This document shows, in pieces, positions 8,744 through 18,450 of a stretch of 64,000 bases of DNA. Every line of letters starts with the position of its first letter. Within the stretch, counting starts at the first letter, position 1. The notes under the pieces are model-generated. The model did not search any database. It was not told where the DNA came from and saw only the letters and a list, made by a program, of their open reading frames with translations. The stretch is from Bacillus wiedmannii (lineage in GTDB: Bacteria > Bacillota > Bacilli > Bacillales > Bacillaceae_G). A program made the translations under genes and the position numbers. The stretch is taken from contig NZ_LOBC01000093.1 in the NCBI RefSeq assembly GCF_001583695.1, forward strand, positions 124,001 to 188,000, in the 5' to 3' direction.

Positions 8744-8757
8744 TGAAAGCGCAAACA
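8744..8757 (-). promoter_or_regulatory. cre-like CcpA site upstream of aspartase
   Basis: TGAAAGCGCAAACA differs from the cre consensus TGWNANCGNTNWCA at one position. It is in the 170-bp gap upstream of aspA, so catabolite repression of aspartate use is the likely meaning. Confidence 0.55.
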
Positions 8758-8799
8758 TTTATTTTTCTATATATACTTTTTATAAAAATTTATAGAAAA

Positions 8800-10098
8800 T
8801 CATTCTTCTACCTTCTTTATTTCCACTCGTTTAATTTGATGCATATCCTTTTCAAGGACTTTAAAAGAAAAGCCGTGTTTTTCAATAATATCTCCTTCAG
8901 CAACGATTTGCTTTTGTACCATAATCCAGCCACCAATTGTATCTACATCATCAGCGATCAAGTGTATACCAAATAAATCATTTACTTCACTAATAAGCAC
9001 CTTTCCCTCTACGATCTTACACCCTTCACTTATATGCTCTATAGGCGGGTGTTCATCTTCATCGTATTCATCTCGGATTTCTCCAACAATTTCTTCTAAA
9101 ATATCCTCTAGTGTAACAATACCCGCTGTACCGCCATATTCATCATATAATACAGCTAATGGAATTCGTTTTCTTTGCATTTGTAATAACAAATCATGTA
9201 TAGGAATATTTTCTAGCACTTCAATAACTGGCCTTGTATATGGCGTAATTGAGCACTCCTCATCTCGATTACCGTCCATATAACGAATAAATAAATCCTT
9301 TACATTAACCATCCCAATGATTTCATCTTTATCTTCACCAAATACGGGATATCTCGTGTACTTCTCTTGTGCGATTATTTTAATATGTGTTTCAAATGGT
9401 TCGTCCTCATATAAACCTACAACTTCCGTACGAGGTACCATAATTTCCTTTGCGACTCTATTATCGAATTCAAAAATATTATTTACATATTTAAATTCCC
9501 TTTGATTAATCTCTCCGCTCTCATAACTCTCGGATAAGATTAATCGTAATTCTTCCTCCGAATGAGCAACTTCATGTTCAGAAGCCGGATGTAATCCGAA
9601 TAACCCTGTCACAAGCCTTGCAGAACCATTTAAAGCCCAAATAAACGGATACATTACTCGATAAAAGTAAATAATTGGCTTCGATAATAATAAGCTAACT
9701 TGCTCTGCCCTTTGTATAGCGAGCGTCTTCGGAGCAAGTTCACCAATGACAACATGTAAAAATGTAATCACTGCAAAGGCAATAATAAATGAAACTGTAC
9801 TTGCAATTGCAGGAGATAAATGTAGTTTTAAAAACAACGGCTCGAGTAAATGTTTTATAGTTGGCTCTCCTAACCACCCAAGCCCTAAAGCAGTAATTGT
9901 AATACCTAACTGACACGCTGATAAATACTCATCTAAATTCGAAGTTACTTTTTTAGCTGCCAATGCTCCTCGTCGTTTTTCACTAACGAGTTGATCAATA
10001 CGACTGCTACGCACCTTAATAATTGCAAACTCAACAGCTACAAAAAAACCTGTTAATGCAATAAGGATGGCTACCATCAATAATTTTATAATATCCAC
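8800..10098 (-). CDS. CNNM/CBS-domain membrane protein (HlyC/CorC family)
   Basis: A 432-residue membrane protein with an N-terminal DUF21/CNNM domain (about residues 1-190, four hydrophobic segments), two CBS domains (about 205-330; PRTEVVGLYEDEPFETHIK and YDEYGGTAGIVTLEDILEEIVGE) and a C-terminal CorC/HlyC acidic domain. Relatives such as MpfA and YhdP export magnesium; older names call them hemolysins. The start is GTG 10098, since the frame is closed by a stop upstream; AAAGGG lies five bases before it. A strong SD-like AAAGGAGGTG lies about 30 bases further up, separated by a small hairpin. Confidence 0.88.
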   Translation of the reverse strand: MDIIKLLMVAILIALTGFFVAVEFAIIKVRSSRIDQLVSEKRRGALAAKKVTSNLDEYLSACQLGITITALGLGWLGEPTIKHLLEPLFLKLHLSPAIASTVSFIIAFAVITFLHVVIGELAPKTLAIQRAEQVSLLLSKPIIYFYRVMYPFIWALNGSARLVTGLFGLHPASEHEVAHSEEELRLILSESYESGEINQREFKYVNNIFEFDNRVAKEIMVPRTEVVGLYEDEPFETHIKIIAQEKYTRYPVFGEDKDEIIGMVNVKDLFIRYMDGNRDEECSITPYTRPVIEVLENIPIHDLLLQMQRKRIPLAVLYDEYGGTAGIVTLEDILEEIVGEIRDEYDEDEHPPIEHISEGCKIVEGKVLISEVNDLFGIHLIADDVDTIGGWIMVQKQIVAEGDIIEKHGFSFKVLEKDMHQIKRVEIKKVEE

Positions 10099-10105
10099 AT
10101 ATACC

Positions 10106-10140
10106 CTTTAGCTTTCTTAGCTAAAGTTACACCTCCTTTT
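10106..10140 (-). promoter_or_regulatory. leader hairpin between a strong SD-like site and the GTG start
   Basis: The minus-strand leader carries AAAAGGAGGTGT (10140-10129), then a stem-loop CTTTAGCT-AAGAA-AGCTAAAG (10126-10106), then GGGTATAT and the GTG start. The 3' arm of the hairpin includes most of the weak SD next to the GTG. Folding would bring the stronger upstream SD closer to the start or mask the nearer one. Confidence 0.4.
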
Positions 10141-10205
10141 AAAAAGAAGTTTCACTTTAGTTTCTTCATTTACGCAAAAGCAACCCTATATAAAATTCAC
10201 CAATT

Positions 10206-10592
10206 TCAAACCTCATACAATTCTAAAGGTAGGCCGTCAGGGTCTTGAAAAAAGACGAATTTTTTTCCGGTTATTTCATCCATACGTATCGCTTCAGTCT
10301 CCACACCGCATTGTTTTAAATGGTTTACAGCCTCTCCTATATTTGTAACAGCAAATGCTAAATGTCTAAGTCCAGCCGCTTCTGGGAAACTTGGGCGCTC
10401 AGGTGGATTTGGAAATGAAAATAATTCAATTTGATACTCTTCCCCTACACATAAATCTAACTTATAAGAATCTCGTTCCTTTCTATATACTTCATTTATC
10501 GCTTTAAACCCCAATATCCGAGTATAAAAATCTTTTGACACTTCATAATTCGAACAAATAATTGCAACGTGATGCACTCTACTTATATTCAT
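10206..10592 (-). CDS. VOC superfamily (glyoxalase I-like) protein
   Basis: A 128-residue single-domain vicinal-oxygen-chelate protein. It begins with VHHVAIICSNYEVSKDFYTRILGF, typical of the metal-binding first beta strand, contains GLRHLAFAVTNIGEAVNHL in the second half and ends with FFQDPDGLPLELYEV, which carries the usual glutamate. It resembles the SMU1112c/YaeR-like group annotated as glyoxalase or bleomycin-resistance-like. Substrate unknown. It is a single gene divergent from the nucleoside transporter. Confidence 0.85.
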   Translation of the reverse strand: MNISRVHHVAIICSNYEVSKDFYTRILGFKAINEVYRKERDSYKLDLCVGEEYQIELFSFPNPPERPSFPEAAGLRHLAFAVTNIGEAVNHLKQCGVETEAIRMDEITGKKFVFFQDPDGLPLELYEV

Positions 10593-10683
10593 GACTTCTC
10601 TATTCCTTTCTTTACCAAAGATGCATATTCTCCCTTGAAATGAAAAACATATATAGCAGAATATCTCTTTTAGGGGGCTTACT

Positions 10684-11862
10684 ATGAAATTTATTACTTT
10701 TTTCGTGGGACTTATCGTTGTTTTCTTCCTTGCTTATATTGCTAGCAACAATAAGAAACATATTAAATTTAAACCAATTTTCATCATGCTTATTATACAG
10801 TTGATTTTAACCTATTTATTATTAAATACAGAAATCGGTCTCATACTTATTCGGGTCATTTCCAGTCTGTTTACAAAACTACTCGAGTATGCTGCTGATG
10901 GTATAAACTTCGTATTTGGCGGTCTTGCCAATAAAGGTGAAATGTCATTTTTCCTTACTGTCTTATTACCAATTGTCTTCATTTCTGTTTTAATTGGTAT
11001 ATTACAGCATTTTAAAATATTACCATTCTTTATTCATTGGATCGGTTACTTCCTTAGTAAAATAAATGGTCTTGGGAAATTAGAATCTTATAACGCTATC
11101 GCATCTGCCATTGTAGGCCAATCAGAAGTTTTTATCACGGTTAAAAAACAATTAGCTCAAATTCCAAAACACCGTCTTTATACACTTTGTGCATCTGCCA
11201 TGTCAACCGTATCTATGTCCATCGTAGGTGCCTATATGACGATGATTGAACCTAAATATGTAGTAACCGCACTCGTTCTCAATTTATTTAGTGGTTTTAT
11301 TATCGTACTCATCATTAACCCTTACGACGTGAAAGATGAAGAAGATATTTTAGAAATTAAAGGCGAAAAGCAAAGCTTTTTTGAAATGCTTGGAGAATAC
11401 ATTCTAGATGGCTTTCGCGTAGCCATCGTTGTCGGCGCTATGCTTATCGGATTCGTCGCATTAATTAGTTGCATTAATGACCTATTCCTCATTATATTCG
11501 GCATTACTTTCCAGCAATTAATCGGCTACGTATTTGCGCCTGTTGCATTCCTTATCGGTGTACCTAGTTCTGAAATTGTCACAGCTGGTAGCATTATGGC
11601 AACGAAGCTTGTAACGAATGAGTTTGTAGCAATGATGGACCTTAATAAAATTTCTAATAGCCTTTCTCCTCGTACAGTTGGTATTATTTCTGTTTTCCTC
11701 GTCTCTTTTGCCAACTTCTCTTCTATCGGTATTATTTCAGGTGCGGTAAAAGGATTAAACGAAGAACAAGGAAACGTCGTTGCCAGATTTGGCCTTAAAT
11801 TACTATATGGAGCTACTCTCGTTAGCATTTTATCTGCAATTATCGTAAGCATTATGTTGTAA
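10684..11862 (+). CDS. concentrative nucleoside transporter (NupC family)
   Basis: Symporter for nucleosides in the cytoplasmic membrane. The 392-residue protein is almost entirely hydrophobic, with the CNT signatures [13 protein letters not shown] (about residue 145) and, later, [23 protein letters not shown] and [37 protein letters not shown] precedes the ATG. Nucleoside specificity and coupling ion (proton or sodium) cannot be decided. Its terminator downstream appears to have been split by a bcr repeat. Confidence 0.9.
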   Translation: MKFITFFVGLIVVFFLAYIASNNKKHIKFKPIFIMLIIQLILTYLLLNTEIGLILIRVISSLFTKLLEYAADGINFVFGGLANKGEMSFFLTVLLPIVFISVLIGILQHFKILPFFIHWIGYFLSKINGLGKLESYNAIASAIVGQSEVFITVKKQLAQIPKHRLYTLCASAMSTVSMSIVGAYMTMIEPKYVVTALVLNLFSGFIIVLIINPYDVKDEEDILEIKGEKQSFFEMLGEYILDGFRVAIVVGAMLIGFVALISCINDLFLIIFGITFQQLIGYVFAPVAFLIGVPSSEIVTAGSIMATKLVTNEFVAMMDLNKISNSLSPRTVGIISVFLVSFANFSSIGIISGAVKGLNEEQGNVVARFGLKLLYGATLVSILSAIIVSIML

Positions 11863-11913
11863 TTAGGTAAAATTTTATCATTTTCTTATCCCTATCTTTT
11901 GTATACAATAACG

Positions 11914-12096
11914 AATAGATGTCTTATAAAGTGAAACTTTACTCAGAGGGGGCTATCCCCCTCTGAGTATTAGTTGAACCAATCGGGCTTTTACGGGCAG
12001 TTAACTCCCACCTAACTTCCTTGCATTCGCTGGATTTTGAGGTGGGAGTTTTACTGCCCGTTAATGCAGGATAAATAATCAAGACATCTATTTTTT
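11914..12096 (+). terminator. nucleoside-transporter terminator interrupted by a repeat element
   Basis: AATAGATGTCTT (11914-11925) and AAGACATCTATT (12081-12092) form a perfect 12-bp inverted repeat followed by TTTT. The 155 bases between them hold a bcr-type element flanked by ATAAA. Removing the element and one ATAAA leaves a normal terminator with a ten-base loop. Confidence 0.7.
11926..12075. repeat. bcr-type repeat element (bcr1-like), copy 1
   Basis: About 140-bp element flanked by direct repeats ATAAA (11926-11930 and 12071-12075), consistent with a 5-bp target duplication (TTTAT on the other strand). It contains two nested structures: a perfect 12-bp hairpin (ACTCAGAGGGGG with CCCCCTCTGAGT, 11941-11968), and a long stem formed by ACGGGCAGT and ACTCCCACCT pairing with AGGTGGGAGT and ACTGCCCGT (11993-12061). 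A diverged copy lies near 55.8 kb. Size, flanking repeats and structure match the bcr1 family known from the B. cereus group. Confidence 0.75.
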
Positions 12097-12192
12097 ATAC
12101 ATGTACAATCGCTTTTATTTAGCGTACAATATTTTTTATGTGTTTGAATGCGCTTCTAGATGTATACACTTTGATAGTTTTAAAGGAGAAAA

Positions 12193-13212
12193 ATGATGAA
12201 ATCCGATGATATGAACAAAGACACCCGATCCAAAAAAGGACGCTCAAAGAAAAAACGCCTACTCTGGTTCCTTCTTATTCCATTACTGATTATAGCACTT
12301 GGAGCAGGAGGCTATTCCTTCCATATATACAGTAAAGCGAAATCTGTGTTAAGTAATGCCTACTCTGAACTGGGCCGCGGGGATAAATCCAGCAAACGTG
12401 AAAAAGCCGTGAAACCTATGACTGACAACATTTCTGTACTTATTATGGGTGTTGATGAAAGTGATATTAGGGACAAGAATTACGGAAAAGCAACTCGTAC
12501 GGATGCGCTATTACTTGCAACAATTAATAAAAACGATAAATCTGTTAAACTTGTGAGTATTCCACGTGACTCACGTGTCTACATTAAATCACGTGATAAA
12601 TACGATAAAATTACACATGCGCACGTATTCGGTGGTGTGGACAGCACAATTGATACCGTGGAGAAATTTTTAGATGTTCCAGTTGATTACTATGTAAAAT
12701 TTAACTTTAAATCATTTATCAAAATTGTCGATTCTCTTGGTGGTATTACTGTCGATGTTCCAGTTGAGTTTACAGAACAAAATAGTAAAGACGAAGCAGA
12801 TGCAATTCACCTCAAAAAAGGACGCCAACATTTAAATGGAGAAGAGGCATTAGCACTAGCTAGAACTCGTCATATCGATAGTGATTACATGCGCGGCCAA
12901 CGACAACAGCTTGTTTTAGAAGCTATTGCTGAAAAAGCACTATCTCTTAATTCCATTAATAAAATCGGTGGTCTACTAGACGCTGTCGATAAAGACTTAA
13001 AAACAAATTTAACTTTTGATGATATGATGACAATTGCCAAAAATTCAATGGATTCCAATCTAAAAATGGACAAAATGCAAGTAGAAGGTACTGATAAATA
13101 TATAGGTGGTATTTATTATTACGTTCCAAATGAAAAAAGCGTCAATAATATTTCGACAACACTACAAGAACATCTCGGTGTTACGAATAAAAATGAACAT
13201 AAAAAATTATAA
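12193..13212 (+). CDS. LytR-CpsA-Psr (LCP) family cell-envelope protein
   Basis: LCP enzymes attach teichoic acids or other polymers from lipid carriers to peptidoglycan on the outer face of the membrane. The 339-residue protein has a basic cytoplasmic N-terminus (RSKKGRSKKKR), one membrane anchor (about residues 23-43) and an LCP domain with ISVLIMGVDESD, RTDALLLATINKNDKSV, the SIPRDSRVYI motif carrying lipid-phosphate-binding arginine, and LARTRHIDSDYMRGQRQQ. RBS AAAGGAG precedes tandem ATG codons; the first is used here. It is followed by a VanW-domain protein gene. Which polymer it ligates is unknown. Confidence 0.92.
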   Translation: MMKSDDMNKDTRSKKGRSKKKRLLWFLLIPLLIIALGAGGYSFHIYSKAKSVLSNAYSELGRGDKSSKREKAVKPMTDNISVLIMGVDESDIRDKNYGKATRTDALLLATINKNDKSVKLVSIPRDSRVYIKSRDKYDKITHAHVFGGVDSTIDTVEKFLDVPVDYYVKFNFKSFIKIVDSLGGITVDVPVEFTEQNSKDEADAIHLKKGRQHLNGEEALALARTRHIDSDYMRGQRQQLVLEAIAEKALSLNSINKIGGLLDAVDKDLKTNLTFDDMMTIAKNSMDSNLKMDKMQVEGTDKYIGGIYYYVPNEKSVNNISTTLQEHLGVTNKNEHKKL

Positions 13213-13213
13213 T

Positions 13214-13248
13214 AAAAAGGCTGCTAGATCTTTCTAGACAGCCTTTTT
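13214..13248 (+). terminator. terminator of LCP gene
   Basis: AAAAAGGCTG (13214-13223) pairs with CAGCCTTTTT (13239-13248), with an inner CTAGA/TCTAG stem. Confidence 0.9.
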
Positions 13249-13299
13249 ATTATAATTTTCAACATATTTCTCGTACATATTGTGACAAAAAGAGACAAT

Positions 13300-13362
13300 T
13301 GTTACAACAGTGTAACGTTTTTTATAAAAACATTACACACATAGTGGAAATAATAGTATACT
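13300..13362 (+). promoter_or_regulatory. WalR-like direct repeat and promoter upstream of VanW gene
   Basis: TGTTAC-AACAG-TGTAAC at 13300-13316 is an exact match to the WalR (YycF) box TGTWAH-N5-TGTWAH. Within it, TTACAACAGTGTAA (13302-13315) differs by one base from a palindrome found at three small-peptide loci in this window. A TATACT box at 13357-13362, with TTACAC 18 bp upstream, lies 55 bp after the palindrome start. Either WalR or another response regulator could bind. Confidence 0.55.
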
Positions 13363-13446
13363 AGTACGTACATAATGTTATTTTCATCATTTTTATACAA
13401 AAAATGTAATACATATATTTATACAAAAATTTCTGGGGGGAAATAA

Positions 13447-14709
13447 ATGAAGCTAAGTAAAATACTGATTGGTTCTGCAATTACTGGAGGCATATTACTT
13501 TGTGTAGGCGGTGTTGGTGGATATCAATATGTATCCAAACTAAATAATCAATTAAATACTACTGCATTACCAAATACTACATTTGAAGGTATTTCTCTCG
13601 ATGGAAAAAATAAAAAAGATATTCAAAAAATTATTAATCAAAAGGTAACTGAATTAGATCAAAAATCTCTTACCTACATATTCCAAAATGATAAACAAAC
13701 TTACACATGGAAAGATTTAGGTATAAATTATAAAGAAAAAGATATTATCGACAAAATCTTTAAAGAACAAGAAGGAAATGCAATAAATCGTTACCAAATG
13801 CGGAAGCAGGCCGAAAACGGTGAATTAAAACGTGACTATAAATTAACAGCTCAATTAAATACAACTGCTTATGAAAGCTTTATGAAGGATAAATATAATG
13901 ACACATTAAAAAATCCTGTTAATGCCGAATTAAGTGTTGAAGGCTCTACAGTAAATATTAGCCAAAGTCAAAATGGAGAAAAAATTGATAAAGGAAAGTT
14001 AACTGATTTAACGAAACAGGCCATCACTTCTGGCTCATCGGACGTTACATTACCAGTTACACTATTAAAACCTGAGCGTTCTACAGAAGATATACAGAAA
14101 ATGGGGATTAAAGAAGTAATTGCTGAATATTCAACTCCTATGGCTGGCCGTAATGGAAATCAATCCTATAACGTAAATAAGTCAGCTAATACTTTAAGTG
14201 GAGTGATTGTCGCACCTGATGAAACGTTTAGTTTTAATGGCCGCGTTGGTGTAACAGATGCTGCACATGGTTATAAATCCGCAGCCGTATATTCACAAGG
14301 TAAGGTTATACAAAGTGCAGGCGGAGGCGTTTGCCAAGTTAGTAGCACATTATATAGCGCAGCTTTAAGGGCAGATTTAGGAATTGTTTCTCGAAGCAAT
14401 CATTCTATGCCCGTAAATTATTTACCACTTGGGCAAGATGCAGCAGTGGCAGATTATGGTCCGGATTTAAAATTTAAAAACAATACAGGCAATCATATTT
14501 ATATTCAAGCATTTTCAAATGGAGGCAGTATTACTACTCGTATTTTCGGAACAAATACTGGTAAAAATGTTGAAGTGTCTTCTCAAGTAATTAGCAGGAC
14601 TAATGATAAAATAACAGCAGTTACATATAAAAAAGTAACACAAAACGGTGAAGTACTATCTAATGGACAAATTTCAAAAAGCGTATATAAAAGCGCTCCA
14701 AAACAATAA
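13447..14709 (+). CDS. VanW domain protein with N-terminal PG_binding_4-like region
   Basis: A 420-residue envelope protein. Residues about 7-27 form a single membrane anchor or uncleaved signal; the middle (about 45-210) resembles the peptidoglycan-binding PG_binding_4 region (TTFEGISLDGKNKKDIQKII). The C-terminal VanW domain shows SGVIVAPDETFSFNGRVG, GGGVCQVSSTLYSAAL and RSNHSMPVNYLPLGQDAAV. Proteins of this type (B. subtilis YoaR) are secreted cell-wall-associated proteins of unclear activity. RBS TGGGGGGAAATAA. A WalR-like box upstream supports a cell-wall role. Confidence 0.88.
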   Translation: MKLSKILIGSAITGGILLCVGGVGGYQYVSKLNNQLNTTALPNTTFEGISLDGKNKKDIQKIINQKVTELDQKSLTYIFQNDKQTYTWKDLGINYKEKDIIDKIFKEQEGNAINRYQMRKQAENGELKRDYKLTAQLNTTAYESFMKDKYNDTLKNPVNAELSVEGSTVNISQSQNGEKIDKGKLTDLTKQAITSGSSDVTLPVTLLKPERSTEDIQKMGIKEVIAEYSTPMAGRNGNQSYNVNKSANTLSGVIVAPDETFSFNGRVGVTDAAHGYKSAAVYSQGKVIQSAGGGVCQVSSTLYSAALRADLGIVSRSNHSMPVNYLPLGQDAAVADYGPDLKFKNNTGNHIYIQAFSNGGSITTRIFGTNTGKNVEVSSQVISRTNDKITAVTYKKVTQNGEVLSNGQISKSVYKSAPKQ

Positions 14710-14740
14710 GACACTATCAAACGAATAAATTTAAAAAACA

Positions 14741-14769
14741 AAAAAGGCGTGATCTACTCACGCCTTTTT
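14741..14769. terminator. bidirectional terminator between VanW gene and toxin-immunity unit
   Basis: AAAAAGGCGTGA (14741-14752) and TCACGCCTTTTT (14758-14769) around a five-base loop. The right arm overlaps the last codons of the minus-strand gene. Confidence 0.92.
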
Positions 14770-15030
14770 CTTTTGCAATAATAGTAAAAAAGCTTCAAGA
14801 TGGTCTTTCGTTTCTTCTAAAGACCACATGCGATTTCCTTGCTTCGCAGCTAATACGCACGCCTCTTCCCAAGCGTTCTTTTTCTTCATATATAATAATT
14901 CATCGCGTAATTTCAAAACAATTTCTTCATCTTCTTGCTCTATAAACTCTTCCATCACGCCTACTATTTCATCCTCATGGATACTTAACGTACAATACGA
15001 TTTGAGAAAATATTGTAATGTCGTATACAT
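14758..15030 (-). CDS. small acidic protein, candidate immunity protein for RNase A-like toxin
   Basis: A 90-residue cytosolic protein without signal peptide, helix-rich and acidic in the middle (EEFIEQEDEEIVLKLRDELL). I do not recognise the family. It starts 15 bases after the stop of the RNase A-like lipoprotein gene, with a strong GGGGGAG ribosome site, and shares its terminator. In known polymorphic and contact-dependent toxin systems the gene directly after an RNase A-like toxin encodes its inhibitor, so an immunity role is inferred from position, size and acidity (RNase A folds are basic). Not shown by the sequence itself. Confidence 0.75.
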   Translation of the reverse strand: MYTTLQYFLKSYCTLSIHEDEIVGVMEEFIEQEDEEIVLKLRDELLYMKKKNAWEEACVLAAKQGNRMWSLEETKDHLEAFLLLLQKKKA

Positions 15031-15045
15031 ATTTACTCCCCCTTC

Positions 15046-15564
15046 TTATTTATCAGATGGATAAGAAGTAATGATCTTATATCCTAAATCTCCTGACTTA
15101 TCTCTCGCCAAAACAGTAACAGTTTTTACTAACTTGTCTTTTACATTCATATTTTTCTTTATTACCGTTTTTCCAACTGGGAATGAATGAGTTGTATTTA
15201 ATACGAGACGAGCCTCTTTAGAATTTTTTAACCAATCTTGAATTTCCTTATCATGCTGCTTCAAACTATCTTTTACAGCTTTCGTCGCTGTTTCCTTATC
15301 ATAGTATGTACTTGCCGCTGATACTTTATCTGTCTTCAAGCGATTCTTCAAATCCTCTTCTGATTTTCCTACATGTCTTTCAATTGTATGACCATTTTTA
15401 GGTGGCCCTTCCATTTCATCTAAAATATTATCACTAATTTTTTCTACTGATGTCGATTGATTCCCTGTTTGTTTCTCTGTTTTTTGTTCTTTTCCTGCAC
15501 ATCCACTTAAGATCAGCATTAATGCCAATAAACTACTCAAGAAAAGACTACTTATTCGTTTCAT
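15046..15564 (-). CDS. lipoprotein with bacterial RNase A-like (CdiA-CT type) domain
   Basis: A 172-residue protein. Residues 1-22 are a lipoprotein signal peptide (SLLALMLILSGC, lipobox LSGC). After a short polar linker comes a domain resembling the bacterial RNase A-like toxin family: GHTIERHVGKS, LKNRL, TATKAVKDSL, IQDWL and the C-terminal GYKIITSYP. Numbered from the upstream ATG at 15567, H65, R76, T167 and Y169 reproduce the spacing (H, +11 R, and T-x-Y) of the catalytic residues reported for CdiA-CT of Yersinia kristensenii. The second ATG (15564) is better spaced from GAGGTG. A probable immunity gene follows. Function as a surface-anchored or released tRNA/RNA-cleaving toxin is inferred. 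Confidence 0.82.
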   Translation of the reverse strand: MKRISSLFLSSLLALMLILSGCAGKEQKTEKQTGNQSTSVEKISDNILDEMEGPPKNGHTIERHVGKSEEDLKNRLKTDKVSAASTYYDKETATKAVKDSLKQHDKEIQDWLKNSKEARLVLNTTHSFPVGKTVIKKNMNVKDKLVKTVTVLARDKSGDLGYKIITSYPSDK

Positions 15565-15765
15565 CATATCACCTCTTCCATGATTATTATCGTAACTTCA
15601 CTAAAAGTCAATTTCACAACGAAAAAACATATACATTTTTAAAATTCCTCATCAATTTTGCCATATTACCACCCTAATTTCATTAAACTACTATTTTGGA
15701 CCCTCTCTGAAATATACCCCTATGTTTTTTTAATTATTTCCCGACTTTAATCACCACTTAAAAAC

Positions 15766-15801
15766 ACCGAACAAACCTTTTAAATAAAGGATTTGTTCGG
15801 T
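15766..15801. terminator. orphan terminator-like hairpin before VTT gene
   Basis: ACCGAACAAACCTTT (15766-15780) pairs with AAAGGATTTGTTCGGT (15786-15801) with one bulged base, followed by ATTTT. It lies in the 400-bp gap between the divergent toxin and VTT genes, where no gene ends. It could be an attenuator or the trace of a lost gene. I see nothing else in 15568-15964 except AT-rich promoter DNA. Confidence 0.5.
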
Positions 15802-15964
15802 ATTTTCCAAACTAGAATAATATACCCCTTATTTTATATACCCAATACCCATATAAGGTATACACACGGTATTTTATCAACAGTTTCCTACATTATGTAA
15901 ATTTGCACTTGCCTACACAATAGAAATATGGTGTAATGCAAAAAAAGATAAAGGATTTTAAACA

Positions 15965-16513
15965 ATGGCTGAAACAATTCAAAACTTCTTAACAGACTAT
16001 TATTCAATCGCAATTCCACTTAGTATCTTAATTAACGTCATCATCAGTCTTTTAGGTTTTATCCCTAGTATTTTTTTGACCGCTATTAACATACAGCTAT
16101 TTGGTGTAACGAATGGAACTATTATTTCGATCACTGGTGAGGCATTAGGGGCTATTATCTCGTTTTATATTTATCGTATAGGCCTTCAGAAATTCACTCA
16201 CAACAAAGTAAATAAGTATCCAAAGGTAGAACGCCTACTTTATGTAGAAGGTAGAGAGGCCTTTCTACTCGTTCTATCGTTTCGATTCATACCCTTCATC
16301 CCATCTAGTATCGTTACTTTATTTGCCGCTCTAGGCAAAATGTCATTACTCTCTTTCAGTATTGCCAGCACAATAGGTAAAATACCGGCTTTGTTAATCG
16401 AAGTATATTCTGCCTATCATGTCATGAATGGAACGAATGAAGCGAAGTGGATTGTAACAATTGCGGGCGCTATTGGATTGTTTTATTTGTGGAAAAAATG
16501 GAGAAAAAAATAA
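15965..16513 (+). CDS. VTT domain (TVP38/TMEM64, DedA-like) membrane protein
   Basis: A 182-residue integral membrane protein with about four to five hydrophobic segments. The VTT/SNARE-associated domain is seen as LLGFIPSIFLTAINIQLFG, GEALGAIISFYIYRIG and the conserved RFIPFIPSSIVTLFAALGKMSLLSF, followed by GKIPALLIEVYSA. Members are proposed lipid scramblases or transporters (DedA proteins flip undecaprenyl phosphate or phosphatidylethanolamine). RBS AAAGGATTTTAAACA. Single gene with its own terminator. Precise substrate unknown. Confidence 0.85.
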   Translation: MAETIQNFLTDYYSIAIPLSILINVIISLLGFIPSIFLTAINIQLFGVTNGTIISITGEALGAIISFYIYRIGLQKFTHNKVNKYPKVERLLYVEGREAFLLVLSFRFIPFIPSSIVTLFAALGKMSLLSFSIASTIGKIPALLIEVYSAYHVMNGTNEAKWIVTIAGAIGLFYLWKKWRKK

Positions 16514-16543
16514 AGAAGGAGCATAGGCTCCTTCTTTATTTTT
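16508..16543 (+). terminator. terminator of VTT gene
   Basis: AAATAAAGAAGGAGC (16508-16522), loop ATAG, GCTCCTTCTTTATTT (16527-16541). The stop codon lies in the left arm. It may also serve the convergent protease gene. Confidence 0.9.
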
Positions 16544-16576
16544 GAAGTATTTTATTAATAATACTCTCTTAAACCC

Positions 16577-18319
<1,743 letters not shown>

Positions 18320-18403
18320 TTATCGTAGCACTATGTTTCCACTATTAATATACTAAAAATTCAAATAATTATTTTCTCAAGTTTTGTAGAATTTTGAGGA
18401 ACA

Positions 18404-18450
18404 AATATTGAAAAAACCCCTTTCCAATTGGAAAGGGGTTTCTCAATATT
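18404..18450. terminator. long palindromic terminator after nprX
   Basis: A nearly perfect palindrome: core AAACCCCTTTCC and GGAAAGGGGTTT around AATT (18414-18441), extended by AATATTGA and TCAATATT. The nprX stop codon overlaps its end, and it separates nprR-nprX from the protease gene. Confidence 0.9.

Noticed and set aside
10100-10200. Metal riboswitch (yybP-ykoY or M-box) before the CNNM gene
   Set aside because: The leader is too short and lacks the conserved loop sequences; only a simple hairpin is seen.
12136-12152. TTTGAATGCGCTTCTA as a cre site before the LCP gene
   Set aside because: Too many differences from the cre consensus in the central CG-flanking positions, and no metabolic reason.
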